Positions 41,423 to 52,438 of a DNA stretch of 64,000 nucleotides are shown one piece after another; the first letter of the stretch is position 1; the number at the start of each line of letters is the position of its first letter. Source of the DNA: Epiperipatus broadwayi (taxonomy: Eukaryota > Onychophora > Udeonychophora > Euonychophora > Peripatidae). The position numbers were made by a program, and so were the translations under genes. The notes beneath the pieces were generated by a model that saw only the letters and a program-made list of their open reading frames with translations, did no database searches and was not told the origin of the DNA. The stretch lies in the NCBI GenBank assembly GCA_028023455.1, contig JAQFVV010006642.1:310001-374000 (forward strand). Direction: 5' to 3'.

Positions 41423-42517
41423 GAACCAGTGAACAAAAGAGACTTCACTTAGACTTTGAGTTTTACTTTGGAGTTTACTGTCAGTTTTTAGTCAATTGAG
41501 AATTACTTTTTAGAAGCCAACACAAGTTCAGCAAATGGGGTGTGAGTAGCGAAGCCGTCCACCTCTCTTTCCTCTCGGAGGACTGTCTACCAGCCGTCAA
41601 ACTTCCATCTGACTGGCCATATGAGATGACATAGAATTGCCAACCATCCTGCCTGCCGCTATGCTGATATATTCAGTAAAATCATGTAATTTAGAGCTGC
41701 CTTGATACGAACATTCACAGGTGATTTATAATTTGTAGCCAAATTAATTCATAGATCCTTTATGATATTCTTCTAATTTTGCTTTTAAACTCTCTCTCAG
41801 TAATCTTTTATTAATATCATGTATTTTAACTTACCTTTCACGCTTAATTAAATTATATATATAAATTGTGCGATTCCATTAAGATTTTATGTATTTTGTT
41901 TAATGTATAAGTATGATTTATTTTCTTTAATATGCCAAAATCGCTAAGTTCGCGAGTCAAGGGGAAAATAATTGTTTTACTTGGAAAAGGGTGGGCTTTA
42001 TTTAAAAACTTATCAATAAAGTTTTGTTTATATTAAATAGCAATTGCTCGCGAATTTGGTTTCATTTTAAATTCATGATTCTTAAAGTAAATTAAAAACT
42101 TTTACTGTGGATGAATTTTGCTTTAATTTTCTATTTTAAAAAGGATCGTGAACTTTCAACTTTCATATAATTAATTCATTCCTTTTTGCTGGTGCCTGAA
42201 GGGAAAATCCTACCAGTTAATACGTATTTGGGAATCGATTCTTTAAATATAAATGTTGTTAGTTTAATAATATTGTAAATAGTAACGTTATTATTCATTA
42301 TGATCAGTTAAATGACTCAGAATTGGAAACAGATTATTGCGCAAGAGTTTAGACAATTTCCAAGTTTGAAAATTATATTATAAAATTTATATTCATGTCC
42401 AATAATGTTGCTGGCATACATTTTCTTTCTGATATTTTATCTTTCCATTTTCTTGATTGTTTTATTATTGGGGACATCGAAAGCATGAAGCTCCCATCCT
42501 TCTTAACCAGAGATAAC

Positions 42518-42709
42518 GCTCTCTGTTAAAATATAAAGTTTAAGAGGATTATGTGCTGCAGATGGCAGTACATAATGATCTGAGGTCTCATTCTCAGCCT
42601 CTACTTTGATATCGCTCTCTGTTAAAATATAAAGTTTAAGAGGATTATGTGCTGCGGATGGCCGTACATAATGATCTGGGGTCTCATTCCCAGCCTCTAC
42701 TTTGATATC
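42518..42709. repeat. 96-bp tandem duplication inside copy B
   Basis: Two units start at 42,518 and 42,614 and differ at only a few sites, mostly transitions and partly at CpG. Copy A lacks the sequence. Because 96 is divisible by three, a 96-codon minus-strand frame stays open through both, which explains that frame without a protein. Confidence 0.85.
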
Positions 42710-43778
42710 GTTCCGCCAGAAATGCGCGGATATATCCACTTTAAGTTTGTTTCCAAGTATTCCTTTAAATGATAAAATATCCACAATCACCATGAAGGTC
42801 AGATTCCTTTAATGTATGCTAGTACCGTCACTTTTGTCTTTAATTTAATCACCGTCCGCCTAACCTTTAGTAAGTCGCAATGATGTGTTAAAAACAATGT
42901 TTCATTTCGTAAAAATACTTTTAGTCCATTGATTTAAACTGCTTTCCTTTAAAAAAAGCTTTATCGATTCCCAGAGACGTAAATCAATTTGTATAATTTA
43001 TTCTCGTAAATAATGCGCATTGTTAGTTTTTTATGTATACTTATTCAAAAGACGCTAGGTCCAAACAATGCCTATCAAAGATATATAATGATTTCAAGAT
43101 TGTAAATAAATGATTGAGACTGTAAATTTATATTTATTTGTCAAAATGATTAATGTTAAATTATCGTGTATCTTTCTGTAATCCGAATCTGTTCCGATCT
43201 TGTAGATTATTTTGTACATCCACATTTTGGCATATTAACCCCGCACAACTTAAACACATTCTATAAAATGGTATCTATTAAATAATTGTAGTAATGGGGA
43301 TTTTATAAAACAAATCCCAAGTTTTCATAATGTATAAAATCACTCCAAGCGTGAAACAATTTTGTAACATATATATATGCGTTTTCTGCATTCATTAAAT
43401 ATATATATTTTCGTGTTAATCCTGGTTTGTGTTGAATTATTAGTTTCTAGTTAATATTTAGAATTATTTTCTTTAGCTAAGAGCTTAGCATTAGTAAATA
43501 ACTATGATAATGTAATAACTGGGCTACTCCATCCTCGATCATCATCATCATTCTGATCTTATGCTCTACCGCTTTGCTTTGCTTCTGGGCACGGATTTAA
43601 AATAATTTTACTGTGTCATCAGAATTGTTGTTCATTGAGTCAGAGATTCGAAGAATAGGCAAATAGGTTAGAATTCAGTACTGCTCCAGACCTGTGTATC
43701 TCGAGCATGATTGGATTCGAGGTCCTTTTGCTTAGGATTTGAATCTTGTTAAGTGAGCATACTATTTTGACCGGTACA

Positions 43779-45014
43779 ATATATATATATATATATATGA
43801 GTGTGTGTGTCAAATAAAATGTTTTCATGGAATAATTATGATGTAAACAAAAGAATGACTGCAGATAACCTATGCAAAAACTAGAAAAATATATTAACAG
43901 TAATATTGCTAGATAACTATCAATTATTCTTGACTTCTCTAAGCTGAACTAGTTGTTCTGATAGTGAACAATATATTTTTGGTTTGAGTTTGCTGAGAAC
44001 AAAAGATTTAATTTTTTTACTTCTAAACAAAGATGTTATGCAGATTGAAATTTAAAAATACTTGTATATGTAGAAAGTGTCACATTTTTTTGACATCCTA
44101 AAAATATCATTTGAGTTAAATTTGTTACAATCTGTTTTAATCAAAATCTATATAAGATTTTGGGTTAAAAATAAAAGACAGGATCTTCTTCAGTTTTTAA
44201 ATAAACTCAAGACAAAAAGCTACTATTGGTTACCAGAACAAATAGTTTAGCTTAAAACTTTAAATAGTAATCAATAGTTATTTAAAACCATTACTAAGAA
44301 TATATTTCTCTAGTTTTTAACTATATGAACTGTCTCTGTTCATTCCTTTATTTACATATACATTTTAAAAAAAAAGACAAACAGTAAGAACATCAGAATG
44401 TTGGTACTTGTTATTCTTTTAGTCATAATTTATTTTGGCACTTCAATTTTAAAGCTGCAACATAATTTTTTATGAGTCCTATGTATGAACGTTGTCTTGG
44501 CAACAGCCTACTGATATTCTATTGTTTAATTTTAAAATTCTCAGGCATAATGTGATTTACATTAGATAACCAATTAGGTTTGTTTCCTTATGGTATACTA
44601 TATATATATATATAATAAATCTTTAATGGTGGAGTTATCCATTTATAATTAATCAGAAAGCACTTAACCGAGAACAAACTGCCCCTAGGCAAGAGCTTAT
44701 GTTACACTGACAGACTTATTGCATTTAAAAGGAGAAGACACACAAATTTATTGAAATAAAAAATCTCTCCAACTGATGCAAAATATCATTAAAATCTCAC
44801 AGGAACTTACAGTCATAACTGTAAAACAAACTGATCTTAGAAGTCCAAGAACTTATAAAGGAATCAAATTTAGGCAACCCTAACTATGAGAATAAAATTT
44901 TATGGATAAATAGATGTAAATAAAATCTTTGGCTCTACTTTATATTCCTTAGATAGAATCACTAAGTATTCATTTTTTGTAATCTTGCAAATGCTGTAAG
45001 TCTTCAGAAATATG
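43779..45014. other. AT-rich stretch, nothing recognised
   Basis: Two TA tracts (about 43,780-43,798 and 44,598-44,615) and no coding or repeat signal. Confidence 0.45.
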
Positions 45015-45035
45015 AACCTAGTGTTATTGACACTT

Positions 45036-45073
<38 letters not shown>
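45015..45073 (+). repeat. Duplicated LTR start plus (TA)n tract
   Basis: The first 23 bp shared with the LTR (beginning AACCTAGTG) occur at 45,015-45,037, then a (TA)n tract to 45,073, then the full LTR at 45,080. It is either a remnant of an earlier LTR or a slippage product. Confidence 0.7.
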
Positions 45074-45077
<4 letters not shown>

Positions 45078-45079
45078 AT

Positions 45080-48000
45080 ATTAACCTAGTGTTATTGACA
45101 CTTGGTTTATTTGGCATTGTTTCCACAGGAAAACAATGCTATCCTTTTTTAGAAAATAAAAAGATAAAATAATAATAATATTAAGTGATTAATAAAGAAT
45201 GCTATTTACTCACTGTAATGTGTTTTAAGCAAATAACTAAAAAAATTTGGTAATCCAATATCATTTTGAAGAAGAGCATGAATAATTTAATTAAAATTTA
45301 AACAATAAGAGCAATTTAATATAGTATAAAAGCACATATTATAAACAGTAATTGATTTTGAATGGGTAGAGGGAGAGTAGATGAGTATCTTATCATAAAG
45401 CACAATAACTTCTGATAGTTTTTAAGTTATTTTAGATAATAATGTATACAGAATTATACATCACCAATAAACATTGTTAATTAAATATACTTATTATTTT
45501 TCATTATTTGTCAATTTACTTTGTAATCCATTTAAATCATAAGGAAAAATATAACTGTAATAAGTTTTTTTTTTATTTTCCTTTTCTTTTGTTTATGTTA
45601 TAATTAAATGATTATTTTTCTGTAAGAGGTCGCTAAAACAAGACCGCCAAAATTTGAAGAAAGTTTAGTCTGACTCTAGTTTTACAAGGAGGAAGCAGTA
45701 CTGAAATTCGGTAACAAATTTTTTATTATTTTTTATTGCAGAAATAAATATAAGTCCAGTAAATTTTTAATAATATCATGCATGGCTAATCCTATTTGAT
45801 AAGATATTCTGTTTTCTGTGGCCATCTACCTATTCAAAGCTTTTTATACGCAAAAATATACTATCGTATGCTAAAGTTCAAAATGACCGTATTAACTACA
45901 GCAGTCACAGATAATGTCATTATGTTTAAAATAAGTAATATAAGTAATTTCCATGAAATAATCAATGATTTGTTAACTTTACCTTATTTAATTATCTTTT
46001 CGTGGTATAAAAGAAAAATTATAATTAAAAAGACATATTATAAAAGCCAAGGAAAGTTAACTAGAAAATTTCGTGCTCTTTCTAAAAGAAATTGTCTGCT
46101 TTTGAAAATAATGTAAGTTCCCCACTTTAAAATATGTTTTATTCACTGAAAATTATCTAGAAATAATATTAATGATAAAGGATATTTACTTATGCACCTG
46201 TATATTTTTTAAAAAGAAAATATAAATTTTCTCAAGGCAAATATCGGAAAATTTGTATGTGTGCATTTTACGGAGAATTCATTATTAAAGAAAAATTATA
46301 ATTCCTAGAGTAGGAATAAAAACTACAAACATTAGTGACTTAATTATAACCCTAATATAATATGTTATATTATACATCAACTGGAGTCATTAAAACTTTA
46401 TATCTACGTAAGTCAGCTGCAGTCCTTATAATAATATTATTTTGGAAAATTCGCGCATTAGTTTTATTCCTAAGCCAGCTAGCTAAAAATGATACATATC
46501 GCCAATAGTAAAAAGAAAGAATTGTATATGTGATCGTCTATCGTCAAATATTCGTCATGTTAAAATATGTATTGTTTTCTTGGATCCCAAAATTATAGCA
46601 GTTAATTCAAGGAAGAGTTAACATCCAACGCTGATATGTTTTCTTTGCCTAATTTATTAATTGCACCAGAATGGAGGCAACTTTTATATAAATGAAATAA
46701 TAAGATGTGTTTCTTATTTTAAATTTGCTTCGTGAACTACGAATGGAACAAGTTTTTCATCTAGATAAATTGCCCAACGGAAAACATTTTTCTAGTGAGA
46801 TAATAAGCACTTGTTAAGTAATGATTTATTTTACTAATTTGTAAAATTATGTGTATTTTTTTTTATATCAACAGGTGAAAGGCTGTATAGTCAAGTAATA
46901 TTTAAATGACCTTGTAATCATAAAGGTATGTTTTCATGTAATTATTCTAGGTTAAATTTATATTTGACATAAAAAAAAAAAAATTTTTTTTTTATAAAAT
47001 GTGTTTACTTATGATATGCAATTATGGGTATAAATTTATATGTTAGATGCGTAAAAGTAGAAAAATTTAGATACTTAATAGGTAAAATATCTAGTTAAAA
47101 TTATCAGAAGTAATCAAAGAGAAGTGCTATATAGGATATTACTTATTTAAAGTTTGAAACAAATTTATACTATGTTAATTGCGGAACTTATTCCCAATTA
47201 TTCTTTATTAACGCATTCATTTAATTTAGTTCAAGATACTAGACTACCAATTACTTGTTGAATGTTTCTTTGGCAAAGGTGAAAATTATTATGGTTTATT
47301 CTGTGTTATCCATTGATTTCAGACATTGATCTAAGTATACCCCGGAACATAAATTTAGTGTAATTAGTGTATTTGCTTGTCTTGCCCCGATATAGCATAA
47401 ATATATGTTTAATATTCGCATAAGTAATAATTGTAATGTATCTATTTTGTGGGATGGAAAATGATTTCCCCAAAAGTTTTATTTTCCATGAGGAGAATAG
47501 ATAAAACTAGTATTCGGGTATGTTTATAACCCAAGTGATCGCTTCTCAGAGTTAGGACGATCAGTAATTTATATCGTATTTAGTGTATTTCATTCATTAA
47601 GATCCCAGGAGAGGATTATAATTGGTGTGTGTTCCTATTATGCCCAAGTAAGAGGCAAGGACCCACCAAACTATTTTAATGTAGTAGTTAACTCTACAGA
47701 CCTTCGGTGTTATTCCATATTCCTCATGAGAAAATAGAGATAATTCCACCACGGAAGGTGTTGAACATTGTGTTTTGTTTAGAAAGTTATGGCAAGATAA
47801 CGGGTATATTGGAGGTTAATTCCTTATGATCCATTTAGTATAAATAGCGTGCTAGTATATATGATCAATGTCTGGATTGTGCAGCAGAATAGTGCTGGTA
47901 ATCCACACGTAAGTCAATGGAGAGAGTAAGTTTAAAATTGCGTGATTTAGAAATTTTTATTTGCCAATGGAGGGTTCAAATACTAGGTTTAATTCTAGTT

Positions 48001-49696
48001 AATGATTAAGTAGCACTCACAATATAACTTACATGGAGGGATACAGTGTGTATAACAACTTCAGTTGTTATTAAGGTAAATATTAAAATAATAAGTGTAA
48101 CTTCTGATAAATAACCCATAAATTATAATGTTATCTAAATAAAAACTATCATTTAATTAAATGATATGATAATAAAAATTGTTTGTATGTATTGCCTAGA
48201 ATCAAATTGTTTTTGTTTTAAAACAGATCTATAGTCAATAAAGTTAAGTAACCGTTCATATAAGATACACTAAACGGATGAGTTGATGTATCGATAATAA
48301 TATTTATTTTGTTATATTCAATTTGCATAAATGTAAAAGAAGATGAAGAAGTAGTTCGAATCCAAGTCTAAAAGTATAGACGAATTAATGTTAGTTATAT
48401 TTTGTTTTATCCATATGGGATCGAATAAATTGTATATGTTTGTTTATTATGTTAATCATAAAGGATAGTTTTGTTAAACTGTAATAATAAATTATAATCT
48501 TGTTAAAATTTAATAATAAATTATAGTCTTGTTACAAGTTGTTTTGAGTCATTTTTCTTGTGTGCTAAATAAAAGTGTATTTGCATACTACTTGCAATAC
48601 TTTTCTTGAGTCCGAAATCATTTATGAAATCTTAATTTCAATACACCAGATAGACAATTGTAAGCAGATCAGAATATTTCAGGACATTTTAATTTAATAA
48701 GAATTATTTATGGAATTGGAAACTTCAGACCAAGACATTTTATTTTATATGTGTGTAAAATCACTTTATTCCCAAACTAGTCACTTTTGGTTGCACAGTA
48801 TTAAGTACACCTTTAAGTGAAGTGTCTAAGTAATAAATCTTAGTGAAATTATTGTGTTGTCATGGATAATGGAAGGACACAAAAGCACCCTTGTCTTTTC
48901 ATCATTCCGACTGATATTCTGGTTAAATGGGCTGTATTATTCAAAATTATGTGTTGTTATTGAATATGGTTATCATCTCGTTAAATATTATAATAGTTGA
49001 TGTGTGGATGAAGACACCTGGAATTTAATAAGGTAAATGTTTCCTATAGCCGACCAGAATGTCAGTCATATGCGACAACACAATACTGCCGAGCATTTTT
49101 CTTTAAATATAACAGAGAACTCTGAGATTAGTGTCATTATTATTATAAGTGCTCTTAAATTAAGAATTGATCAAATTAAGATCCATATTAAAAGCGTGGC
49201 ATGGCTTAAGAGATTGAAACTTCTATTTGTATAATAACAAAATATTAAGATCATATTAGCAAATTAATGAATGTTTTATTTTAGTCAGTAATATTAACAA
49301 TGACATGAAATCATCATCATCATTGTCGAACAGTGCAAGTACTTACAGCTCAGAGAATGTGTTTTGGATAGAGAAAGAATGTTAGTTTATTCTAAATTTT
49401 CTTTTTAAATTTATTTTATTAATGATAATTTTATTTTTATTCTATCTCTGTCTGAACTGCATATCGCTGTAGCTGAATTATTATAACTAACCACACGTCG
49501 AGCTATATTAGGTAAGATACGGGTTTGCGACCCGAATCATAGACGGAAGCGATTAGGCTTTCCGAATTCTCTTTCATAATAATAGAAGCCATCGTTTGAT
49601 AGGTTCCGAATTCTCTTACCATTTTTTATACGGAAGCGTTTAGGCTTCCGGAGTGATTTCATAGAAATGAAGTCGTCTTATTTTATTAGGTTAGAA
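45080..49696 (+). repeat. 5' LTR, about 4.6 kb
   Basis: Matches 55,792-60,409 end to end. Termini TAACCTA...TAGGTTA form a short inverted repeat. The first kilobase differs from the 3' LTR at about 13 sites by eye; the last part (about 48,840-49,260) differs more densely. Inside: a 29-bp tandem repeat at 48,474-48,540, an 8-bp-arm hairpin at 48,053-48,070 and a cluster of GC-rich hairpins near the 3' end. Several TATA-like boxes occur (46,006; 47,838) but none can be singled out. Open frames at 45,796-46,116 and 49,037-49,234 are not protein-conserved between copies. Confidence 0.92.
49520..49650 (+). promoter_or_regulatory. Cluster of three GC-rich hairpins at LTR end
   Basis: CGGGT/ACCCG (49,520-49,534), CGGAAGC/GCTTTCCG with a bulge (49,544-49,564) and a perfect CGGAAGC-GTTTAG-GCTTCCG (49,631-49,650), in an LTR that is otherwise very AT-rich. 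They are 45-175 bp upstream of the PBS, so in the U5 part. A role in RNA 3' end, packaging or reverse-transcription initiation is possible but not shown. Confidence 0.4.
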
Positions 49697-49697
49697 A

Positions 49698-49715
49698 TGG
49701 CACCCAACATGGGGC
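49698..49715 (+). other. Primer binding site, tRNA-Lys type
   Basis: TGGCACCCAACATGGGGC lies two bases after the LTR. It matches the 18-nt site complementary to the 3' end of tRNA-Lys(CUU), as known from lentiviruses and betaretroviruses, except at two positions. Both differences are G to A at a CpG, as expected from decay after insertion. Confidence 0.82.
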
Positions 49716-50259
49716 CTTCGATGGCTATAGCTGGCCACGAAGAATTTGGTAAAATTTTCTTGAAATAAATATAAATAGTATTTGCACGTGAATGAATTAA
49801 TTGTTCATTGATTGAAAATGTTTGCCAATGATAAATTGTTTCTTTAGCCATAAAATATTATATGAATGTCTATTTCTGGACATAATCTTTTGCCACTGAA
49901 TAAATAAATTTGTTAGTTTATAATGTTATGGTCTGTAAGTAATTCCATAAAATATTGTAATGATTTTATTATTTATGATGATCTGCTTGTCTGGTGGTGT
50001 GATTGGCACTTATACCATATTACATAATGGTTTGGTGAGATTTCTATGGACCAAGTAGCATATGAGAAAAGAATATTCAGTAGTTAATATTGAGACTTTA
50101 GGTATATTAAATATCAGCACATTTTTTTTTTGGTGTAGATTGTTTTGATAGGAGAGGCATGGAGGCAGGATGTCTTGTCAATAATTTATTATCAATATTA
50201 TTAATAGTTCATTACTAATTTCAGTACTGTCAAATAACAGAAAGAGTGAAATTTTAGAC
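49716..50259 (+). other. Untranslated leader of the retrotransposon
   Basis: 544 bp between the PBS and the gag start, AT-rich, with no long open frame. Expected to hold dimerisation and packaging signals; none can be identified by eye. Bases 50,137-50,180 resemble the relic at 13,647-13,690. Confidence 0.6.
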
Positions 50260-51702
50260 ATGAGTCAAAACCAAGATAGTCAGGATATTTCAGAGGATTT
50301 GGGAGAATCCCAAGAGCTCCAATCCCCGGATACACAAACACCATATTTTCATGTAGAAGTAAGAGAGGAACAAGAATCTTTGGATGAAGTTAGTCCGAAA
50401 AAAGCTAAAGTAGATAAAGATCTACCTGGGGATGAGCAAGTCCAAATATTTACAATATTACAAAGTTTGTCTACACAGCTACAAAATTTAAATAGTGAAT
50501 TAAAAAATTCAGAAAGTAAAATAGAAAGTCAAATAAAATATTCAAATAATGAATTAGAAAGTAAAATAGAAAGTCAAATAAAAAATTCAAATAATGAATT
50601 AGAAAGTAAAATAGAAAGTCAAATAAAAAATTCAAATAGTGAATTAGAAAGTAAAATAGAAAGTCAAATACAAAATTCCAATAGTGAATTAGAAAGTAAA
50701 ATAGAAAGTCAAATAAAAAATTCCAATAGTGAATTAAAGAATCAAATTCAAAATTTGGACAGTAAAATAGACAATCACGTACAGGAGATCAAAGACCTAA
50801 GGGAAGAGTTAAAAAACCATGTAGAAGAGTCAAAATTGGCCTCCGAAAAACTAGAAATAAAAATTAAGAAAGAAATAGAAATAAAGTCGGAAAGGGCTAA
50901 AAATATGATCGAGGCTATTCAGCAGGACTTCAGAATTCAATATGTAGAATTAAACAGTGAAGTTCAGGATAAAATAGAATGTATTAAAGGAGGATTAGAT
51001 AGTGCTAGGAGTGAGTTTAGAAACTTAAAAGAAGAAGTCCAAAATATAACTCTTGAACCTGACAATGTAGTAAAAGGATGTCAGAGCCAGATTACTAGCA
51101 GAATAGCTAAGTTAGAAACTCAAGAGGTAACCCAATGTGAAATTAATAAAAATATAGAAAGTGAGCTAATTCAAGTGATAGGAAAAGTAGAACATTTTAA
51201 TGAGATATTAAAGAATAATGCACAAATATTACAAAATGATCTCAAAGAGGAAATAGGGGAATATATGAATCAGTGTGAGAATACAGTATATCAAAGATTA
51301 GAAGATAAACTTGAGTTAGAGAAAGATGAAACTATTAACCAGTTAAAGCAACAAATTCAACATTTAAATGTAGGCCTTAAGGACAGTTCTACAAGAATAG
51401 ACTGTGAATGGCAAAATTATAAATTGGGATTAGAAAGTCGTATGCAAGCTATGGACCTTAATCTGGATAAAGTTGTTCATAGTAAAAATGTATCTGAAAC
51501 TCAGGTTAAGGAAATCAATAATGATCATAATAAACCCGTAATCTCTGAGTTACATACAATGATTAGTCCACTTGAATCAATGTACAATCCATTGAATGAG
51601 GCCAGACATAAAGTCATGTTAGAGCCCGAAAGTAATAGCTCCATGGCCTTAAAATTCCTCAAAATAACCTGGAGAATCCACATGAATATCTCCAAAATTT
51701 AG
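50260..51702 (+). pseudogene. gag: gag, N-terminal coiled-coil part
   Basis: 480 codons from ATG at 50,260. Structural protein of the virus-like particle. Residues about 1-60 are acidic. From about residue 60 to 430 it is almost continuous Glu/Lys/Gln/Asn-rich coiled coil. Residues about 84-165 hold five near-identical 15-residue repeats with the core ESKIESQIKNSN, also nearly identical in DNA, so recently expanded. The last 16 residues are out of frame: at the A-run 51,651-51,654 the reading passes to another frame, where the capsid domain continues. Such a long N-terminal coiled coil before the capsid is unusual for Gypsy gag. Function of the coil: probably self-assembly, an inference. Confidence 0.8.
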
Positions 51703-52388
51703 ACGAATTGTTCACCTTATGTCATTTGTCTGAGGTAGAGAAGATTGCCATTGCCACAAACCATTTGTGTGCGGCATCTAAAGATTGGTGGCAATCGTTA
51801 TTTATAAAACCGGAAACATATGGGGACTTTAAATATCTTATGTTAGCCAGTTTTTGGGGGGAAGACCGCCAAGACAACCTCAGGTATCAAATATCTCAGG
51901 AAAGATACCATATAAATAAGGGCAGTTACACTCAGTTTTTCAGGAGTCAGGCCGGCAAACTGAAAATGTTGACAGCCTATCCTTTATCTGAGACCCAAAT
52001 TGTGTGAATAATTCGCCATAATTTACCAAGGCATATCGAGCAGGTTTTGATTGCTGCGGACAGACATACAATAGAAGAGGTAGTCGAAATTTTAGATTCG
52101 CTAGAAACCAGTGATAGGAATATGGATCATAGGAGTAGGATAAATAGGGACACCCATCCTATGGTAAACAATATTAATTTCACAGATAGGTCCTATGTGG
52201 GAAAAAGGAAGTTAAGTAAAGAAAAGGGATATTATAGGACGAATCCCTATAGTAGACCAAATAGGCACCTCAATAGGCCGACAGTGAAGAGAAAGATTCT
52301 AAATGAGAATCCACCTTCTACTAGTGGTATCCCAATGATGCCAAAGAAAAATAACAAAGGTAGTAAAAATAGCAGGGCATTAAATTAA
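51655..52388 (+). pseudogene. gag: gag, capsid domain and basic C-terminus
   Basis: Continuation of gag in the next frame (no own start codon needed). An ENPHEYLQNLDELF start, LSEVEKIAIATNHLCAASKD and a tryptophan pair (DWWQSLF), then a helical part up to LDSLETS, match the retrotransposon gag capsid family. There is an in-frame TGA at 52,005-52,007, most simply a CpG transition. The C-terminus (about residues 140-225 of this part) is Arg/Lys/Asn-rich without a CCHC zinc knuckle, so RNA binding would have to rely on the basic tail. TAA at 52,386-52,388 ends the frame, but the same frame is open beyond it to 52,454 and there contains the candidate slippery site. Confidence 0.75.
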
Positions 52389-52429
52389 AAAGGACCTCGC
52401 AGGAATGTTCCTAACTTCGGGGCCCTATT

Positions 52430-52436
52430 TTTAAAC
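52430..52436 (+). promoter_or_regulatory. Candidate -1 frameshift heptamer T TTA AAC
   Basis: TTTAAAC is read as T TTA AAC in the gag frame, the classical -1 slippery sequence. A -1 slip here leads exactly into the pol frame. The pol frame opens just after TAA at 52,412-52,414, and the gag frame closes at TGA 52,452-52,454, so the heptamer lies inside the only gag/pol overlap. The TAA at 52,386 would stop ribosomes before it in this copy. A downstream stimulatory structure was not modelled. Confidence 0.55.
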
Positions 52437-52438
52437 AT

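Larger units (their letters stand above)
40874..43778 (+). mobile_element. Solo-LTR-like unit, copy B
   Basis: A 2,905-bp unit homologous to copy A (17,543-23,979 minus its nested transposon). It starts TGCAGCAGTC and ends GACCGGTACA (TG...CA) and sits in a TA tract on both sides. Shared landmarks: CTAATCATCATYGAGCTTCATG near the start (in pieces), a TATA box at 41,415, GGTTTTATAAA-type segments around 43,300, and CTCGATCATCATCATC near the end. There is no conserved open frame. It shows the empty site for the transposon nested in copy A. Copies A and B are diverged enough to be independent, older insertions. Confidence 0.7.

Noticed and set aside
42503-42793. 96-codon minus-strand frame
   Set aside because: Explained by a 96-bp (multiple of three) tandem duplication inside copy B; copy A has no equivalent.
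45796-46116. 106-codon frame in the 5' LTR and its 82-codon counterpart at 56,580-56,828
   Set aside because: Differences between the two LTRs in this frame are about three amino-acid changing to two silent, with no sign of protein constraint, and the start is not shared. It is probably a chance frame in AT-rich DNA.
49037-49234. 65-codon frame in both LTRs (also 59,750-59,947)
   Set aside because: Nearly all differences between the copies change the amino acid, which argues against a conserved protein.
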